Positions 55,940 to 64,000 of a stretch of 64,000 nt of DNA are shown piece after piece (the first letter of the stretch is position 1; every line of letters begins with the position of its first letter). Where the stretch lies: assembly GCA_021292105.1 (NCBI GenBank), contig CM037870.1:12077353-12141352 (forward strand), in the 5' to 3' direction. The notes under the pieces were generated by a model. It was not told where the DNA came from. It searched no databases and saw only the letters and a program-made list of their open reading frames with translations. The stretch comes from Anadara kagoshimensis. Its lineage: Eukaryota; Mollusca; Bivalvia; Arcoida; Arcidae. The position numbers and the translations under genes are program-made.

Positions 55940-58160
55940 AAGCATTGACGCTGATTGTCGATCAATAAATAAATATATTTCCCATAAATCAAAAGTAATA
56001 TTCGTTCCTTCCATTAGAAAAAAACTTAAACATATACATACATTTTGTTCTACACTTGACTAAAAGACGACTTAAAACATTTTGCTGTGTCTTTAGTCAA
56101 TTTAAAATGCTTATGTGTAAGATATGCGTTCGCCTTTCTGAAAAATTATTTGTTCTTCTTCTTTTTAAGTTATAATGTAATAAGTACATGTGCACTAAAT
56201 ATCATCATAAACCATTTTGCTTTTGCTGTTGTGATTTGAACATGAATCAGTATGTATGCTTTTACTGAATCAATTCTATACCATACCCTTACAGTTAAAA
56301 TACGGATGACGTTCAGAAATTTTTGGGACATCATCGCTGTATCAATAAAAATCAGTCTTATGAATAATAAGAAGCTTTGGGAAATGCGTAAAGATTTGCT
56401 CACGATTGGCATCTTTTGGTATTACCATTTCCGTGTCGCGGTGTTTAAATTTCAGAATTGTTCAAATAACTAAAAAGAAAACGTAACCGGGTAACATTGG
56501 CAATTTATAGATTTATAAACTGTTTAAAATGTTTTACATTAAAACTAAGTTTAGTCGTATTTTTGCTACCGAAATGCTTAAATTAATCTGTTTTTTAACG
56601 AAAGTTTAAAATGGTTTTTATTAACAGTATTGGATCTCTTCGTCTGTAAAACATAAGGTTTCACAAGTTGTTTTATTTTTTTTTCAAATATAAGTACAAG
56701 TATAAGTACAAGTATATCCATTTATAACGTTATACAATGAATGCCAACGTCTTAACAGATGTTACAGTACAAGTACCATGTGCAGAATTTTGAATATTTC
56801 CCAAAGTTTTCTCAAAAGAAATACTTCAAAATTCTGTACATGGAAATAATGTCGAGATTTTAAATTTGATGTCAATTGCTTCTTATTTCAAGAAACGACC
56901 CATTATTATTATGATTGCTGAAAAAATTGCCAATAATGTAGATTTATCCTACTTACAAGGACGAATTGTGCTTTTGCAAAATATTTGAAACCTTTGTCAC
57001 GTGCTTTTTTATGAAATAAAGTACATGTACATGTATTCACAAAGTATCATATGTGTGTTAGTATTTTGAAAATGTTATTTCACGAAATTAAAAAAATAGC
57101 ATAGGACACATTATACAAAACTATTTATTACTAAATTACATTAATTTTTTTAAGAATATTAATATTTTCGAAATGTTTTTTTCTACCTATTTGTTTCATT
57201 AATAATCTCTTTTACCTGTTCAGTGTATCTTTGTTTACATCATACGACAATTAAAGATGTTAAAATATTACCGCTAAATTTGCTGTCTAAACTAAAGTTG
57301 GGTATTCCATAATCATTGGTCCCAATATGTGTATGTCATTTTTTTTCTTTTTCTTCTTCTTTAGGAAACGAAATTAAAACTCATGTATTTGTCTTTGTAG
57401 TTATAATGTTTTAGAGTATAACTGAAAATTTAAAAGTAAATTTTATTTGATCAGCTCAGATATTGCAGCGTTGAAAAAAGTCATTATTTAGCTGTACTGA
57501 TATTAGTATTACTTTTGGTAAGACACAGCAGATTCTTTCAATAGAGCTGCCATGCTATTTTTTTAAACTTTATTAATGGCCTTAAACAAAAAAGAAAAGA
57601 AAGAAAAAATGGTATATGACAAAACCATAACATTAACAATTAATGCTACATTTTGTTCAGGGTATATTTCTTACTTTTAATTTCCGCGATTCAGTGTCGA
57701 TTAAAAACGGGACTTATACCACCTACAATATACAATGGGCGTGTTTTCAATATTTATTTATTTATTTTCTTTATGCAGATACTTTTAAAATTTTCGCGAA
57801 ACAAAACGATCGCCTATCTAGAGTGTATAAGTTTTCTTACGACCTGACCCCGATTTAACAATCATTCATGTCCAAAATTTAAATTTGTCAAATAATTTGT
57901 AATGATTTTGTTATTTTAATAAATATTCGGAAATTCAATGTGACATTTTCAAGATCAATTCTTGCTTTTAACATTTACACTTAGTTATATCAAAAATGTT
58001 CATTCTTAATTCCATAAAGGATTGTCAAAAGTTGCAAAATTGATGTTAATGAAAATTTGAGTTAAGAAATGATTGTGAAATCAAACTTGGGTCTAGATCT
58101 AGATCGTAATTGAACCTATAAAGCACTTGTTTTTTGTGCATTATTATTTAAATAAATATT
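55940..58160. other. No gene recognised
   Basis: AT-rich. AAGTACAAGTATAAGTACAAGT at 56693-56715 is a small tandem repeat. Weak foldback-family arms lie near 57550-57620. Overlapping frames at 57643-57858 and 56170-56473 look like chance. Confidence 0.5.
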
Positions 58161-58170
58161 GTAATTATAT

Positions 58171-58491
58171 ATGGATGATCCGTTACGAAGTCAAGAACAT
58201 CATGGTCTTGTCTGTACCTATAACGGGAGCCAAGAAGTGACTTATAAAGCACATTTTACTTTACAAAAATCGGCTGTTCAACCCGGGTACACTAGTTTCG
58301 CCCACTATCCTCAAACTAAGTTAAGTAACTTAACTGGCGTTCCACTTATTCCATTCCACTCCAATAGTAAAAATCAAGAACACATCACAACAAAATCATG
58401 TAAAAATAAAATAATAAAACATATTGAGAGCAGCGTTTGTATAACTTATGACAGTTCAGGATATATCGACAAAATCATATCCAGAAATTAG
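58171..58491 (+). CDS. Orphan 106-codon ORF beside FOXL2
   Basis: MDDPLRSQEHHGLVCTYNGS to the stop after IISRN. It is the longest frame outside the FOXL2 gene in this region and is less AT-rich than its surroundings (58171-58400), with mixed composition rather than low complexity. I do not recognise it. It runs opposite to FOXL2 and ends four bases before the minisatellite. Alternatives: an exon of a longer gene, part of an antisense transcript, or chance. Confidence 0.3.
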   Translation: MDDPLRSQEHHGLVCTYNGSQEVTYKAHFTLQKSAVQPGYTSFAHYPQTKLSNLTGVPLIPFHSNSKNQEHITTKSCKNKIIKHIESSVCITYDSSGYIDKIISRN

Positions 58492-58494
58492 CTT

Positions 58495-58795
58495 CAAGTA
58501 CTATTGAGGTTTGGCTCGAGTTCTTTTAAGGTATGGTTTAAATACTTTTAAAGTATGGTTCGGGTACTTTTAAGTATATTCAAGTACTTTTGAGGTATTG
58601 TTCGAATACTTCTGGGTATGGTTCGAATACTTTCGACATATGGTTGGAGTACTTTCGGCGTGTGATAAGTACTTTTAAAGTGTAGTTCTAATACTTTTTA
58701 AGTTTTGTTTGAATACTTTAAAGGTATGGTTTTGGTATTTTAAAAGTATGGTTCAAGTGCTTTTGTGGTACGGCTAGAATATTTTTAAATACTGC
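58495..58795. repeat. ~23 bp minisatellite, about 13 units
   Basis: Degenerate units of the form AGTACTTTTGAGGTATGGTTCGA repeat through the stretch (GTACTTTTAAGTATATTCAA, AATACTTCTGGGTATGGTTC, AATACTTTAAAGGTATGGTT). It begins about 90 bases past the FOXL2 stop. Confidence 0.9.
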
Positions 58796-58886
58796 ACAAG
58801 TAAAATGAGGTAAAGACACTTTGTTGTTTCCTTTATGATGATTAACCTAAAATTAAACCAAAATGATGTTTCTGAACATGCTGTTC

Positions 58887-59993
58887 TTACCTTTCTCCCC
58901 AATAAGCGTAATGCATTGGGCTGAGTGTGTCGCTCTGTTGTCTGTAAGGGAATGGGAATGATCCCGTGGACCCGACACTACCATAATCATTCAGTTGTGG
59001 GTATGTGGTCCCTGATGTTGGTGATATCTGCATTGCACTTTGCATAGCGCTGTAACCGCACGGACTGAGAGTTGAACTTGGATGAGGCACTCTAGTTTGT
59101 GTGCACGAATTATAATTGTTTATTTGTGTTGCCCCTTGACCAGAGTTATGGGCCAGTGCCCAGGGGTTGTATTGAGAGTATTGAGAATATGGTGGTGGTG
59201 AAAAATACGGTTTGGCTAAAGCAAACTGGTTATACGCCGAACAGTGTCCATCAGCAAAGAAAGGCTTCGGGAGAGAAATTGCAGCTCTGTACGGACGTCT
59301 CATTCTCCTTCTCCGGCGGTAGTTGCCCTTCTCAAACATATCTTCAAATGCGGGATCTAATGTCCAAAAGTTCCCTTTTCTTTCTCCCCCTCCTTCTCGG
59401 GGAACCTTCACAAAACATTCGTTTAAACTCAAATTATGTCGTATACTGTTTTGCCAACCCTTTTTGTTCTTTTCATAATACGGAAATTTTGACACTATAA
59501 ATTGGTAAATTCCGCTTAAAGTCAAACGTTTTTCGCCAGATTCTTTGATTGCCATGGCAATTAATGCAACATAACTAAATGGCGGTTTCTGATTCGGGTC
59601 CGAGTATTTGTTAATATCATCTTCTTTCCCTTTTCCGTGATTTTTCCCGGAATTTTCTTCTTTTTCTACTTTTATTTTTGACTCAGCAGTAGTATTTCTT
59701 GATATCGTGTTCAGTTCTTTCTCACAATGCTTTAGATCGGATTTCTGGTTGGTATTTTCAACACGTGCTGAAATATCAAAAGAAAGCTTTGAAGTATATT
59801 TACAAGTCGACTCCCCGTCCACATGGTCTTGAATTGAGGAATGTTTCCAAATTTTGCTCTCTATGTCGTTTCCTGAAGTTAAATTATTTTCTGGGAAATT
59901 TTGAGCTCTGAATATTCGAAATTTAAAATCCATGAGTCCTTCTTCCATTTTTTCTAAGCGTTTGCAATTTTTTCGTAAGTCCAGTTCTGACAT
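58887..59993 (-). CDS. FOXL2: Forkhead box L2 transcription factor
   Basis: A nuclear DNA-binding regulator; FOXL2 is linked to ovarian fate in vertebrates and is female-biased in bivalves. One open exon encodes 368 residues. Residues about 138-238 form the forkhead domain: [80 protein letters not shown] and [18 protein letters not shown]. The [15 protein letters not shown] tail is specific to FOXL2. The N-terminal third is acidic and Lys/Asn-rich. The C-terminal part is Tyr, Pro, Ser and Gln rich and ends MHYAYWGER, like the family's MHCSYW ending. Length agrees with mollusc FOXL2 (about 370). The stop TAA lies within AAAG|GTAAGA, a consensus donor, so a spliced isoform with a different tail is possible. 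Met1 has A at -3; Met16 (59948) has the stronger context and may be used. Confidence 0.93.
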   Translation of the reverse strand: MSELDLRKNCKRLEKMEEGLMDFKFRIFRAQNFPENNLTSGNDIESKIWKHSSIQDHVDGESTCKYTSKLSFDISARVENTNQKSDLKHCEKELNTISRNTTAESKIKVEKEENSGKNHGKGKEDDINKYSDPNQKPPFSYVALIAMAIKESGEKRLTLSGIYQFIVSKFPYYEKNKKGWQNSIRHNLSLNECFVKVPREGGGERKGNFWTLDPAFEDMFEKGNYRRRRRMRRPYRAAISLPKPFFADGHCSAYNQFALAKPYFSPPPYSQYSQYNPWALAHNSGQGATQINNYNSCTQTRVPHPSSTLSPCGYSAMQSAMQISPTSGTTYPQLNDYGSVGSTGSFPFPYRQQSDTLSPMHYAYWGER

Positions 59994-60130
59994 GTTATAA
60001 AAACTGAAAGTCCAAACGGTATTTATATTCCAAATTCACAGACCTCGTCCCTGAGAAGGCATGACCCCAAATGACATCACCGTGGCACAGGAGTAGTGAT
60101 GAGTTTTACGTGTTTATACTTTTTGCATCC
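59994..60130 (-). promoter_or_regulatory. FOXL2: FOXL2 proximal promoter with TATA box
   Basis: On the minus strand GGAATATAAATACCG puts TATAAATA at 60027-60020, about 27-34 bases before the first ATG. That predicts a start site next to Met1, which would leave almost no 5'UTR and favours initiation at Met16. A CRE-like TGATGTCA/TGACATCA lies near 60074 and a forkhead-like TGTTTATA near 60112. Confidence 0.45.
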
Positions 60131-60139
60131 ATTGAGAGT

Positions 60140-61500
60140 TACCACGTGACTAAGATTTTCAGAAACTCTTGTCAATGGCTGGCTAATATTTCCTAATAAC
60201 CTTCCCATCTGACAAAACAAAACCTTCAAATTACATACAGATAATCTCATTGGTCAATTTGGCTGTTCAACATTGACACAAACCCGACCCTCTGTATTCC
60301 CAAAGTACTTTAAACTTGATGCGCGTGTTTACACGTGGGAATGATAATATATGTCTGCACGCGTTTGAGTTTTTGTTAAATTACAAGTACAAGATAAGAG
60401 TTATATTAGTACTAATCATAAACACTCATTAATGAATTACTTAGTACTGTAGTAGTAGTCGTACCAGCAGTAGTACTATGTGTTCTGTGTCTTGGTTGCA
60501 GTATTTCAATGTGGTATTATATCATATTATTAAAATATTATTTTTTTTCAGGTGCACAACTTGTATTTTTTCAAAAATACTCCACATGCGTAAAACATTT
60601 TGAATACATGTATTTCTTTTCGGTCTATAAAAATGAAAAATTCTGCACTTTTAATCCCAGTCATTATTGCCATTTTTAGAGAAGAAAAAACTCGGAAAGA
60701 GAAACTTACTGTCCATATATTGTCATCCTTCTCCTCCTCACCTTCATCATCATTTATTTAATTCTACTACAAAAGGGATAGCGTATGACTGACAATGCTA
60801 TTTTTTAATATATTATTTCATATAAATTAAAAATTAGCACATGTCATTACATTGATACAAACCACAAACAAAAAAAAACGTTTTAGCAATACTAACACAT
60901 ATATATATAATAAAATAAATATATGTACACTGTAAATGTTTAAAAATATTAGCCTCGCTCGTTTAACTTAATTTGCCAGATTTCAAAGTTTTTAATTTGC
61001 ACTTGGATATGGACTAGCTAATATGCGTACATATCAATAGGGTTGTATTAGAATACTGTACATACTGAATTGAGTTTAGTACGTTTATTGTACATATTGA
61101 AGAATAGATGCTATAAGTTAAGTGTCTTGCTGTCATCTTACAGTAATCCTTTTTTTTAAATTTTCTGTATGGAAAAATTATAGAAATTGTGTGCGTTTCC
61201 AAATGTCAACCACTAAATATTGCCCTTTTAATAGTGCTATCATCCCGTATAAGACTTTTCACTAAAGTTATGAAACCCTAAAATAGATCATGCAAAATAT
61301 TAACAATTTAAACCCGGAGGGACTCATTTTTGAATTTTGAATTTAAAACTTATAACAAAAATGTCAACAATATAATAAATGCATAATTATGTGCACAATG
61401 ATTTTTTTCATATACATGTACACAAATATACAACTCATATCATTATCATAAATATTTACATACAATGGAATGTAATACGAACACTCGATGAAACATTATA
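60140..61500. other. FOXL2 upstream region, no other gene
   Basis: At 60788-60850 GACTGACAATGCTATTTTTTAA and TTAAAAATTAGCACATGTCA make another hairpin of the CATGTGCTA family. TTTGCCAGATTTCAAAGTTTTTAA (60971) with TTTGCACTTGGATATGGACT is a scrap of the RT-element terminus. Nothing else is recognised. Confidence 0.5.
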
Positions 61501-61503
61501 CAT

Positions 61504-61703
61504 ACAGTATAGACCTGTTTAAAGTTAAACACTGCATCAACGAAAAGTAGTCAAAGCTCGGCTGCCGAGCGAGCCAAGATATGGATAGTTAGTAGACGAA
61601 TATCTACACGGGGGTAAATAGAAGCTGTGAGGATAAAGCGGTGAGTTGTCTTTTGGCACTAATTCCTTAGCTAGGAGTTAAACTTTCGACAGGTCTGTAC
61701 TGA
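61504..61703. mobile_element. MITE-2 copy 6
   Basis: ACAGTATAGACCTGTTTAAA and GTCAAAGCTCGGCTGCCGAG at the left; GAGTTAAACTTTCGACAGGT and CTGTACTG at the right. Confidence 0.85.
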
Positions 61704-61859
61704 CTATCGCCATTGTTTATTTTAATGTCTATTAACTAACAACAGTGGGTAAAAATAAAATATTTGTTGAAATATCAACATGGTTAACCATAATAATTTT
61801 AAACAAATAAACACAAAAGTCGACGGTCAAACCACTGAAAACCCGTTTTGTAAAAATGT

Positions 61860-62020
61860 CTGACAGTGGCACGTTGAATAATCTTCCCTGCACATTGTCC
61901 TAAACGCACTGCAAAGGTAAAATTTTCTGCTACTTCACCAGTGACATTTCGATATCAGTGAAATATTCTTGACAGAGACGTAAAACCCCAATTAATCAAT
62001 CAATCAATCAATCTGGCTGT
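61860..62020 (+). mobile_element. SINE-B copy with (AATC)n tail
   Basis: CAGTGGCACGTTGAATAATC, TTCCCTGCACATTGTCC, CGCACTGCAAAGGTAAAATT, GATATCAGTGAAATATTCTT and GACGTAAAACCCC, then four to five AATC units. Confidence 0.75.
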
Positions 62021-62078
62021 CCGTCGAGATTGGAAATTTTCATTTGATGCATTTCCGAAAGCTGGGCTTTATTTTTGA

Positions 62079-62094
62079 AAAAAAAAAAAAAAAA

Positions 62095-62125
<31 letters not shown>

Positions 62126-62142
62126 AAATAAATAAATAAATG
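62079..62142. repeat. A run and (AAAT)n microsatellite
   Basis: A poly(A) stretch passes into AAAT tetramers. Confidence 0.9.
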
Positions 62143-62259
62143 GTGAAAGATTATCTATTCATCACAGGTGTTAATTAGATACTAAAATCTGTTTGTTTTG
62201 TAATGGTGTTAAGCTCATCAATGAATTTGAGTTTAGTATTTCAGAATTATTGTTCGGAA

Positions 62260-62433
62260 TACAGTCAAACCTGTCAATAAAGACCACCCAAAGGATACCA
62301 GAAAAAGTTGCCTTTATGGACAGGTGGCCTTTACATACAGCTTCAAACAGTATGAATAAAGAACAATTGGGATACAATTCTACTGGCAGGTGGCCCTTGC
62401 ATAAAGGTGATCTTTAAGGCAGGTTGGAGTGTA
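62260..62433. mobile_element. MITE-1 copy 7
   Basis: TACAGTCAAACCTGTCAATA ... GGCAGGTTGGAGTGTA with TGGCCTTTACATACAGCTTC inside. Confidence 0.8.
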
Positions 62434-62689
62434 TTTCGGAAAATATTAGTGTTCAAATAAATAAAATAAATAAATATATCCAAGATAATAAATATGAACA
62501 GGAAAACACAAAAATGAAAAATTATAGTTTTGTAGATATACAATGTATGTATGTTTAATTATTTAAATAAATTCAAAACTGCATCTGCATAAAATCTATT
62601 TTATGAAATAAGTGCATTTGAGACTGGTCGAAAAACTGACAAAACATGTACAGTGTTTTCCAAAAATACCATTGTCTCTTCATTAGAAG

Positions 62690-62825
62690 TAGAATCACAA
62701 TCCCAAAGCAAAATGAAATCTATGAAAACCGCAAGTTAAACACGCGAATTTCTACCAGGGAAGTGAGGCCGGGTGCTCGGAAAGGTAAGCACCTCCTGCA
62801 CCACCCGCCACTTGCGAAATAATTC
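62690..62825 (-). mobile_element. RT element 3' flank fragment
   Basis: GAATCACAATCCCAAAGCAA, GAATTTCTACCAGGGAAGTG, AGGCCGGGTGCTCGGAAAGG and CACCTCCTGCACCACCCGCC in the minus order. Confidence 0.75.
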
Positions 62826-63094
62826 AGTTAATGAAGTTATCAGTTACTCATGATCACTTGTCTTTTCCAATTGCAATTAATTTCACAATTGTAATGATTT
62901 TCCAGAAATTTCTAATAAGTATTGAATGAAAAAAATATGAAAAACAGTCACATTATAAACTAAATTATTTCAAAAGAATATGAAAGAACAGACACTAGAA
63001 CTTCGGTACGTGTTGTAAAGGAATGGTCGAGAAAGTATGTAATTATAATGTTATGAAGTTGAAAGTCAACATAAGTCCCTCTATCACTTGGGGA

Positions 63095-63312
63095 GGGGCA
63101 GTGGCCGAGTGATCTAAAACTCGCGCTTATGGATCACATCGCATAGGTTCGAATCCCGATTGATGCAGATTCTAGTATGAGAAAGTTTGTGAGTTCGCTT
63201 GTCTAAGTTTAGTGGTTTTCACCGGGCATTCCCGTTTCCTCCTTGATCCTAGAACTGAGAAAAAGAATCTTGACTGTGGCGTGAAACTTCATTGCTCCAC
63301 TTAACACTCGTT
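63095..63312 (+). mobile_element. SINE-A copy, clearest tRNA head
   Basis: A box TGGCCGAGTGA and B box GGTTCGAATCCC are 51 bases apart, in a Leu/Ser-tRNA-like head (GCAGTGGCCGAGTGATCTAA). Then TTCTAGTATGAGAAAGTTTG, GTGAGTTCGCTTGTCTAAG, CCGTTTCCTCC and AGAATCTTGACTGTGGCGTG, ending TTGCTCCACTTAACAC. No functional tRNA cloverleaf is kept. Confidence 0.8.
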
Positions 63313-63384
63313 TGCGTTCAGCATAAAAACTATATAATATAAAAAATATTTAAATATGTCTCTGATCTCTTTTTATCAGTAGTT

Positions 63385-63640
63385 TTATCTCCCGCCTTTC
63401 GAAAGAAGAGGGGGTACTTAAATCGAACTTCCATCCATACTAAATTTTGTATATACCACATCGTCTTACATGTATGTATGCATACGCTTGTCACGAGCAC
63501 ATTTGATCAAATCCATCCATAGAGTTGAGAGTTATTGATCGGACATGATTTTGGGACAGACAAACAACCAGACGGACAGGGCGATTCCTATATAATCCTC
63601 AATTTCAAAATGTTGCATACCTGCCTTTACAAGCTCGGGT
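63385..63640. repeat. Decayed GGACGG-type repeat
   Basis: TCCCGCCTTTCGAAAG...AGAGGGGGTA at the left and GACAGACAAACAACCAGACG with GACAGGGCGATTCCTATATA at the right resemble the repeat at 21590-21785 in layout (hairpin of C/G run plus GACGGAC words). Confidence 0.4.
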
Positions 63641-64000
63641 TATGGTATGAAAAGCTGTTCATGGTTTAGTTCTCTTGGCGCAAGGCAGTTGAGCGTATGT
63701 TGTACCGGGTCTGGTCTGGAGTACACATGGAAGATCATTTGTTGATAAAGCAGCATAGCATGTCTGTCCTCACTTGATCACCGGAACTATAGCAATAGGA
63801 AATGAAGTTTCATTGTAACTGATTTTCTCTAATATCACGAGACCTAAGAACGGTCAACAATCAAATTCTGTGAATAAGAATCCCCAATATTGGGTACTTT
63901 TTTGTGATTTGCGCTTATGTTCAAAGGGCCATAACTTCTAGAAAATTATCAAACCTAATTTCGTATCATGGTAGCTATTAAGACAAAGGTGTGGTTTGAC

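Noticed and set aside
58230-58262. Second FOXL2 exon on the minus strand (acceptor CGTTATAG)
   Set aside because: The joined tail would be only about ten residues and does not clearly match the FOXL2 C-terminus; the acceptor has no pyrimidine tract.
59099-59500. 133-codon plus-strand ORF overlapping FOXL2
   Set aside because: It is the exact antisense of the conserved forkhead exon; its openness follows from codon use of the real gene. Antisense transcripts are possible but no coding evidence exists.
1-64000. CRISPR arrays, operons, bacterial promoters
   Set aside because: Spliced genes, SINEs and MITEs show a eukaryotic nuclear genome; tandem repeats here have no spacer-repeat architecture of CRISPR.

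Overview
This is a eukaryotic nuclear window: AT-rich, gene-poor, with spliced genes carrying GT-AG introns and very many short interspersed repeats. The protein sequences, the tRNA-headed SINE style and the mollusc-like repeat families suggest a lophotrochozoan, most likely a bivalve mollusc (inference; species not determinable here).

Three genes are supported. (1) The 3' part of SRPRB, the signal recognition particle receptor beta subunit, on + at 1986-5361. Four coding exons are present; the membrane anchor and P-loop exons lie upstream of the window. A long 3'UTR carries a 3-copy, ~148 bp tandem repeat. (2) A complete seven-coding-exon NAD(P)-dependent Gfo/Idh/MocA oxidoreductase (IolG/YrbE-like) on -, 12900-7107, convergent with SRPRB. 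Its exon 5 is one base short, which breaks the frame. A perfect 3 x 68 bp tandem array lies just upstream of its probable promoter. (3) A FOXL2-type forkhead gene on -, 59993-58887, with its stop codon embedded in a perfect splice-donor sequence and a ~23 bp minisatellite immediately downstream.

The ~44 kb between genes 2 and 3 is a graveyard of mobile elements. I can define two hAT-like non-autonomous transposons with target duplications (both in SRPRB introns), two MITE families (seven copies of a ~185 bp 'TACAGTCAAACCTG' element and six copies of a ~210 bp 'AGTACAGACCTGTCGAAAG' element), and two SINE families. There is also a recurrent foldback hairpin family with core CATGTGCTA/TAGCACATG, a 2.4 kb element with ~350 bp inverted arms, a LINE remnant, and many fragments of one reverse-transcriptase retroelement whose RT core is flanked by inverted terminal repeats.

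The most interesting signal is at 39.3-49.8 kb. A repeat occurs there six times, and its centre reads as a hammerhead ribozyme: stem I AGCACTA/TAGTGCT, core CTGATGA, helix II GGAA/TTCC, GAAA, and a tiny CG/CG helix III followed by a TC cleavage site. One copy (42343-42388) keeps all the elements but has G at the cleavage position; the others are broken in different ways. Hammerheads of this kind are known from Penelope-like retroelements and retrozymes. That fits the neighbouring RT fragments with inverted termini, although the link between ribozyme repeat and RT fragments is inference.
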